A stretch of 64,000 nucleotides of DNA from SAR202 cluster bacterium bin87. GTDB lineage: Bacteria; Chloroflexota; Dehalococcoidia; Lucifugimonadales; UBA3495. The position numbers and the translations under genes were made by a program. Where the stretch lies: the NCBI GenBank assembly GCA_002238825.1, contig MPNC01000002.1, positions 425,180 to 489,179 on the forward strand, in the 5' to 3' direction. The notes under the pieces were generated by a model. It made no database searches, was not told where the DNA came from, and saw only the letters and a list, made by a program, of their open reading frames with translations. Shown piece by piece: positions 61,160-64,000 of this stretch. Within the stretch, counting starts at the first letter, position 1. Every line of letters begins with the position of its first letter.

Positions 61160-62560
61160 TTAGCCGAACTGGTACTCAGTGGTGGCGCTGATGAGCGACA
61201 TCGTCTCGCCGATCCGGGTGGCGGTGCCAGAGCGGTCGTCCCAGTTGACGTTGCCGCCGGCGCGGACGTGCTCGGCCAGCTGGCCGCGGGTCTCTTCGCT
61301 CAGCTCGACGAAGCCCATGTAATCGGTGCAGGCGTTCAGCAGATGGTCAGGCGTTTCCACGCCTTCTTCCTGCATCCGGTCAATAATGTCCCGCATTCCG
61401 GGCAGTTCCGAGTTCGAGACCCGGTCGGCCACGAAGTTGATGCGAGCCAGCAGGGCGCCGGAGTTGATCCATTCGAGACCGGTGTGCCAGCCTTCGACCG
61501 ACGGCGGGTCCAGGATGGACTGGCCCATGTAGGTGGGTTCCTTGCCGATGTTGAGAACGCCGGGATCGGGGTTCTCGAAGAGGCCCACCATCCGCAGCGT
61601 GCCGGCGACCACCTCGGTCGGGCTCTTGATCTTCTGGAACCGGGCGTCCTTGAACCACTGCGAGTTGAACATGTGGCGGAGCACGGGCTTCATCTCGAAG
61701 CCGGAGTCCTCGAACACCTGGCACATCTCGTCCAGGGCGTCCTCGTCGCGGGCCGGCTCAATGGTCCAGGCCGGAACCTGCGGCTCGTCGGCGACGAAGA
61801 AGTTGTAGAGGTGGCGACAGATGAAGCGGGAGGTCGCCGGCTCACCGAGGATGATGTCGATGATGTCCTCACCGTTGAAGTTGCCGGTCTGACCCAGGAA
61901 GGTCTTTTCGCCGTAGTCGTGGTCCTCGTCGCGGTAGGCGAACTTCCAGGGATAGCGGCCGTACGGAGCGCGCGGCAGCTTGGCCTGGATGGTCCAGCCA
62001 GTGAAGGCCCGCGAACACTCGCGAACGTCGACTTCGGTGTAGTTGGAAACGCCCAAGGAGAACAGCTCGAGGAGCTCGCGGCCCCAGTTCTCGTTGACGG
62101 CGTCCCGGTGGTTTTCGTTGTTGTCCAGCCAGAAAATCATGGCGGGGTTCTTGGACAGTTCAATCAGAATGTCCCGATAGTTGCCCATGCCATATTCCCG
62201 GAGCATGTCGATCTGCTCGAGCAGCTGGTCGCAGTTGTCAACCTTGGAGTTGCCGGTCGCGAAAACGTGGTGCCAGAACAGCGTAATCTTCTCTTCGAGG
62301 GGCTTGTTGCTGGATACCATGTTGTACATCCAGTTCGCCTGGCCCGAGAAGGGAACGCCGCCGGGGAGCAAGAAGCTGGGGTGGTACCGCAGCAGCAGCG
62401 CCATCTTCCCGCCTTCGCGGTCCGTGGGCGGATCGATCAGCTCTTCCACAGTGGCTTCGTAACCCTGCGCAACGCATCGCTCCAGCTCTGCGCGGTTGGC
62501 GCCAAAGCCGGCGCGCCGCATCAGGTGGGCCATCAATGCCAGGTCATCCTTGTGTGACAT
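61160..62560 (-). CDS. DUF1800 domain-containing protein
   Basis: 466 residues. ALMAHLMRRAGFGANRAELE at the N-terminus, ITLFWHHVFATGNSKV, VNENWGRELLELFSLGVSNYTEVDV with RAFTGWT, and VAGTLRMVGLF mark the family. AAGGAGG precedes ATG 62560. It is the first gene of a three-gene operon and its promoter is at 62642-62670. Biochemical function is unknown for the family; the pair with DUF1501 is conserved in Planctomycetes, Chloroflexota and others. Confidence 0.88.
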   Translation of the reverse strand: MSHKDDLALMAHLMRRAGFGANRAELERCVAQGYEATVEELIDPPTDREGGKMALLLRYHPSFLLPGGVPFSGQANWMYNMVSSNKPLEEKITLFWHHVFATGNSKVDNCDQLLEQIDMLREYGMGNYRDILIELSKNPAMIFWLDNNENHRDAVNENWGRELLELFSLGVSNYTEVDVRECSRAFTGWTIQAKLPRAPYGRYPWKFAYRDEDHDYGEKTFLGQTGNFNGEDIIDIILGEPATSRFICRHLYNFFVADEPQVPAWTIEPARDEDALDEMCQVFEDSGFEMKPVLRHMFNSQWFKDARFQKIKSPTEVVAGTLRMVGLFENPDPGVLNIGKEPTYMGQSILDPPSVEGWHTGLEWINSGALLARINFVADRVSNSELPGMRDIIDRMQEEGVETPDHLLNACTDYMGFVELSEETRGQLAEHVRAGGNVNWDDRSGTATRIGETMSLISATTEYQFG

Positions 62561-62641
62561 CCTGTGCCTCCTTTCCTGTGATTTGATGCCGTTTTTGCCG
62601 GGATTCCATGCGCCGTTCCCGGCCTTACGACGGTTGGCGGT

Positions 62642-62670
62642 AGTTTAATTTAGTTGTTACACGCTGTCAA
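62642..62670 (-). promoter_or_regulatory. sigma70-type promoter of the DUF1800 operon
   Basis: On the reverse strand, TTGACA (62670-62665), 17-base spacer, TAAACT (62647-62642). The start would be near 62635, about 75 bases before ATG 62560. Confidence 0.75.
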
Positions 62671-62695
62671 TAAAAATCGGCGTCTGGATCAAAAT

Positions 62696-62710
62696 TGATA
62701 ATCATTATAA
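62696..62710. promoter_or_regulatory. possible Fur-type operator
   Basis: TGATAATCATTATAA matches the 7-1-7 Fur-box pattern TGATAATnATTATCA at 13 of 15 positions. It lies 26 bases upstream of the -35 of the DUF1800 promoter. Confidence 0.35.
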
Positions 62711-62729
62711 TCTGGTAACCAACCCGCGA

Positions 62730-62763
62730 CTGGGATGCCACCCGGGACGGGTTGGCATCCCAG
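62730..62763 (-). terminator. hairpin after the leucine-rich-repeat gene
   Basis: CTGGGATGCCA (62730-62740) pairs with TGGCATCCCAG (62753-62763), eight bases beyond the stop codon. No T-tract follows, and an alternative stem CCAACCCG/CGGGTTGG overlaps. Confidence 0.5.
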
Positions 62764-62771
62764 CCCACGGC

Positions 62772-64000
62772 TCAGTTCGACGTGGTCGGCGTCGCCGTGC
62801 AGGTGACCAGGCCGAGCTCGTCCAGGTCATTGTCCGCGATGTCTTCCAGTCCGATCGGTATGCAGTCGGTCAAGGAGTTCCCGCTGAGGAACAAAAGCAC
62901 CAGCTTGGTCAGGTTGGCCAATTCGTCCGGGATCGCGCCGGTCAACTGGTTCCCATCCAGGTGCAGTTGCTCCAGTTCGGCCAGGTTGCCCAGCTCGGCA
63001 GGTATGGAGCCACTGAACTGGTTGTTGTCCAGGCGCAGTTGCTCTAGTTCGGACAGGCCGCCCAGCTCAGTGGGTATCGTACCGCTCAACTCGTTGCGGT
63101 TCACGCTCAGATAAGTCAGCTCTTCCAGGTTGCCGAATGTCGACGGGAGCGCTCCGCTGAGATCATTTGCGTCCAGGATCAGAACTTCCAGGTTGGCGAG
63201 GTTGCCCAGTTCCGACGGTATGGCGCCACTCAACTCGTTCCTGTGGAGCTGCAGGCCTTCCAGTTCAGACAGGCTGCCCAACTCGGCCGGTATCGCCCCG
63301 GTCAGTCGGTTTCCGTACAGGCGCAGAATCTTCAGATCGGTCAGGTTGCCCAACTGCGTCGGTATCCCACCCGTCAGCTTGTTGTCCTGGAGGTACAAAT
63401 ATTCCAGTTTGGCGAAACTGCCATACGCGGGGGGTATGTTGCCGGTCAACTGGTTGCCGCTCAGTGACAACAACTTGAGATTAGACAGGTTGTTCAGCTC
63501 AGCCGGTATCGCACCGCTGAGTTCGTTGTTGGGCAACCACAGGAATTTCAAACTGGTCAGATTGCCTATTTCGGGTGGTATCGCCCCGGTCAACTCGTTG
63601 TCATCAAGGTCCAGGTTCCTGAGGTTGACCAGGTTGCCCAACCCGGACGGGATCACGCCGGTCAGTTCGTTCGCCCACAGGACAAGACTGGTCAGGTTAG
63701 TCATGGTACCCAATTCAGGGGGTATATCACCTCTCAGCATGTTGTTGCTGACTGACAGCACTCGCAACTCTGTCAGTTGCGTCAACTCAACGGGTATTTG
63801 CCCTTCGAGTTCGTTGTAGTCCAGGTTCAGAGTGCTCAATTTGGTCAACGTGCCCAATTCCGGCGGTATCTCGCCGCTTAGTTCGTTGCCACGAAAATGG
63901 AGCACACGCAAGTCGCTGAGATTGGCCAACTCCGACGGAATCTCGCCGGTCAATTCGTTGCCGCCCAGGAACAATGAGCGCAATCTGGGCATATTCGCTA
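62772..64000 (-). CDS. leucine-rich-repeat protein (plant-type LRR), truncated at window edge
   Basis: Visible part is 408 residues; the frame remains open at base 64000, with LAN before the first visible Met, so more repeats lie upstream. It consists of about 16 repeats of 24 residues with the consensus LxxNxLTGxIPxELGNLxxL, the PS/plant-type LRR best known from plant receptor kinases. The C-terminus ends with a capping segment SLTDCIPIGLEDIADNDL and two cysteines (DCIP, LVTC). Solenoid proteins of this type bind proteins or glycans, usually outside the cell; the missing N-terminus should show whether a signal peptide exists. Confidence 0.9.
   Translation of the reverse strand, partial: ANMPRLRSLFLGGNELTGEIPSELANLSDLRVLHFRGNELSGEIPPELGTLTKLSTLNLDYNELEGQIPVELTQLTELRVLSVSNNMLRGDIPPELGTMTNLTSLVLWANELTGVIPSGLGNLVNLRNLDLDDNELTGAIPPEIGNLTSLKFLWLPNNELSGAIPAELNNLSNLKLLSLSGNQLTGNIPPAYGSFAKLEYLYLQDNKLTGGIPTQLGNLTDLKILRLYGNRLTGAIPAELGSLSELEGLQLHRNELSGAIPSELGNLANLEVLILDANDLSGALPSTFGNLEELTYLSVNRNELSGTIPTELGGLSELEQLRLDNNQFSGSIPAELGNLAELEQLHLDGNQLTGAIPDELANLTKLVLLFLSGNSLTDCIPIGLEDIADNDLDELGLVTCTATPTTSN

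Noticed and set aside
59885-62557. Very long open frame (890 codons) on the forward strand
   Set aside because: It is antisense to the DUF1501 and DUF1800 genes, which have clear family motifs and ribosome binding sites; GC-rich codon structure explains the open frame.

Overview
The window is a 64 kb piece of a GC-rich bacterial chromosome. Gene content points to the Chloroflexota, most likely a Dehalococcoidia / SAR202-like lineage: paralogous LigB-type extradiol dioxygenases, GMC flavoproteins, a reductive-dehalogenase-like protein without a Tat signal, a DUF1501/DUF1800 pair, an FlK-like thioesterase and many stand-alone catabolic enzymes. This taxonomic call is inference from content; there is no rRNA gene. 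I saw no tRNA, rRNA, CRISPR array, prophage or complete insertion sequence.

Layout. 0-9 kb: a catabolic block (amidohydrolase, HpaB-type monooxygenase, LigB-type dioxygenase, GMC oxidoreductase, VOC protein, ACMSD-like amidohydrolase, SIS protein, CMD protein) that would suit breakdown of an aromatic or cyclic compound. 9-11 kb: an AAA ATPase/DUF4276 pair resembling defence modules. 11-15 kb: alaS, ruvX, then a small HTH gene followed by a membrane-protein gene broken by a miniature transposable element. 15-31 kb: acyl-CoA dehydrogenase, GalU, two MFS transporters, two Uma2 nucleases, flavoproteins, an aminotransferase, a MaoC-type hydratase, ATP sulfurylase and enoyl-CoA hydratase. 31-39 kb: NYN nuclease, threonine synthase, an MBL nuclease, a peroxiredoxin whose catalytic position is an in-frame TGA (candidate selenoprotein), a GreA fusion, a DUF1989 protein, quinone reductase and a SprT-like protease. 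39-42 kb: panD behind a long structured leader, then a methyltransferase relic and two intact methyltransferases. 42-46 kb: a TPP riboswitch with a terminator, a sodium:solute symporter and thiC. 46-54 kb: tandem LigB-like genes, thioredoxin reductase, MBL protein, the RdhA-like protein and an aminotransferase. 54-58 kb: plsY, der (with a 33-residue tandem repeat), a PaREP1/HEPN-like protein and ornithine carbamoyltransferase. 58-64 kb: FlK-like thioesterase, an NHL/DUF1501/DUF1800 operon, and a leucine-rich-repeat protein that runs off the window.

Three families of short dispersed repeats occupy the intergenic space: (i) ~131-bp miniature elements with ~15-bp terminal inverted repeats and 9-10 bp target duplications (three copies); (ii) 106-165 bp hairpin elements with a conserved GTCATTGCGAG core and copy-specific but self-complementary outer arms (four copies); (iii) a 28-bp palindrome built on GTAGGGGCGAATAA, always 3' of genes (four copies). 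The strongest leads are the candidate Sec-peroxiredoxin with three successive in-frame stops of all three kinds, the element insertion that splits a gene and can be undone exactly, and the hairpin-rich leader of panD.
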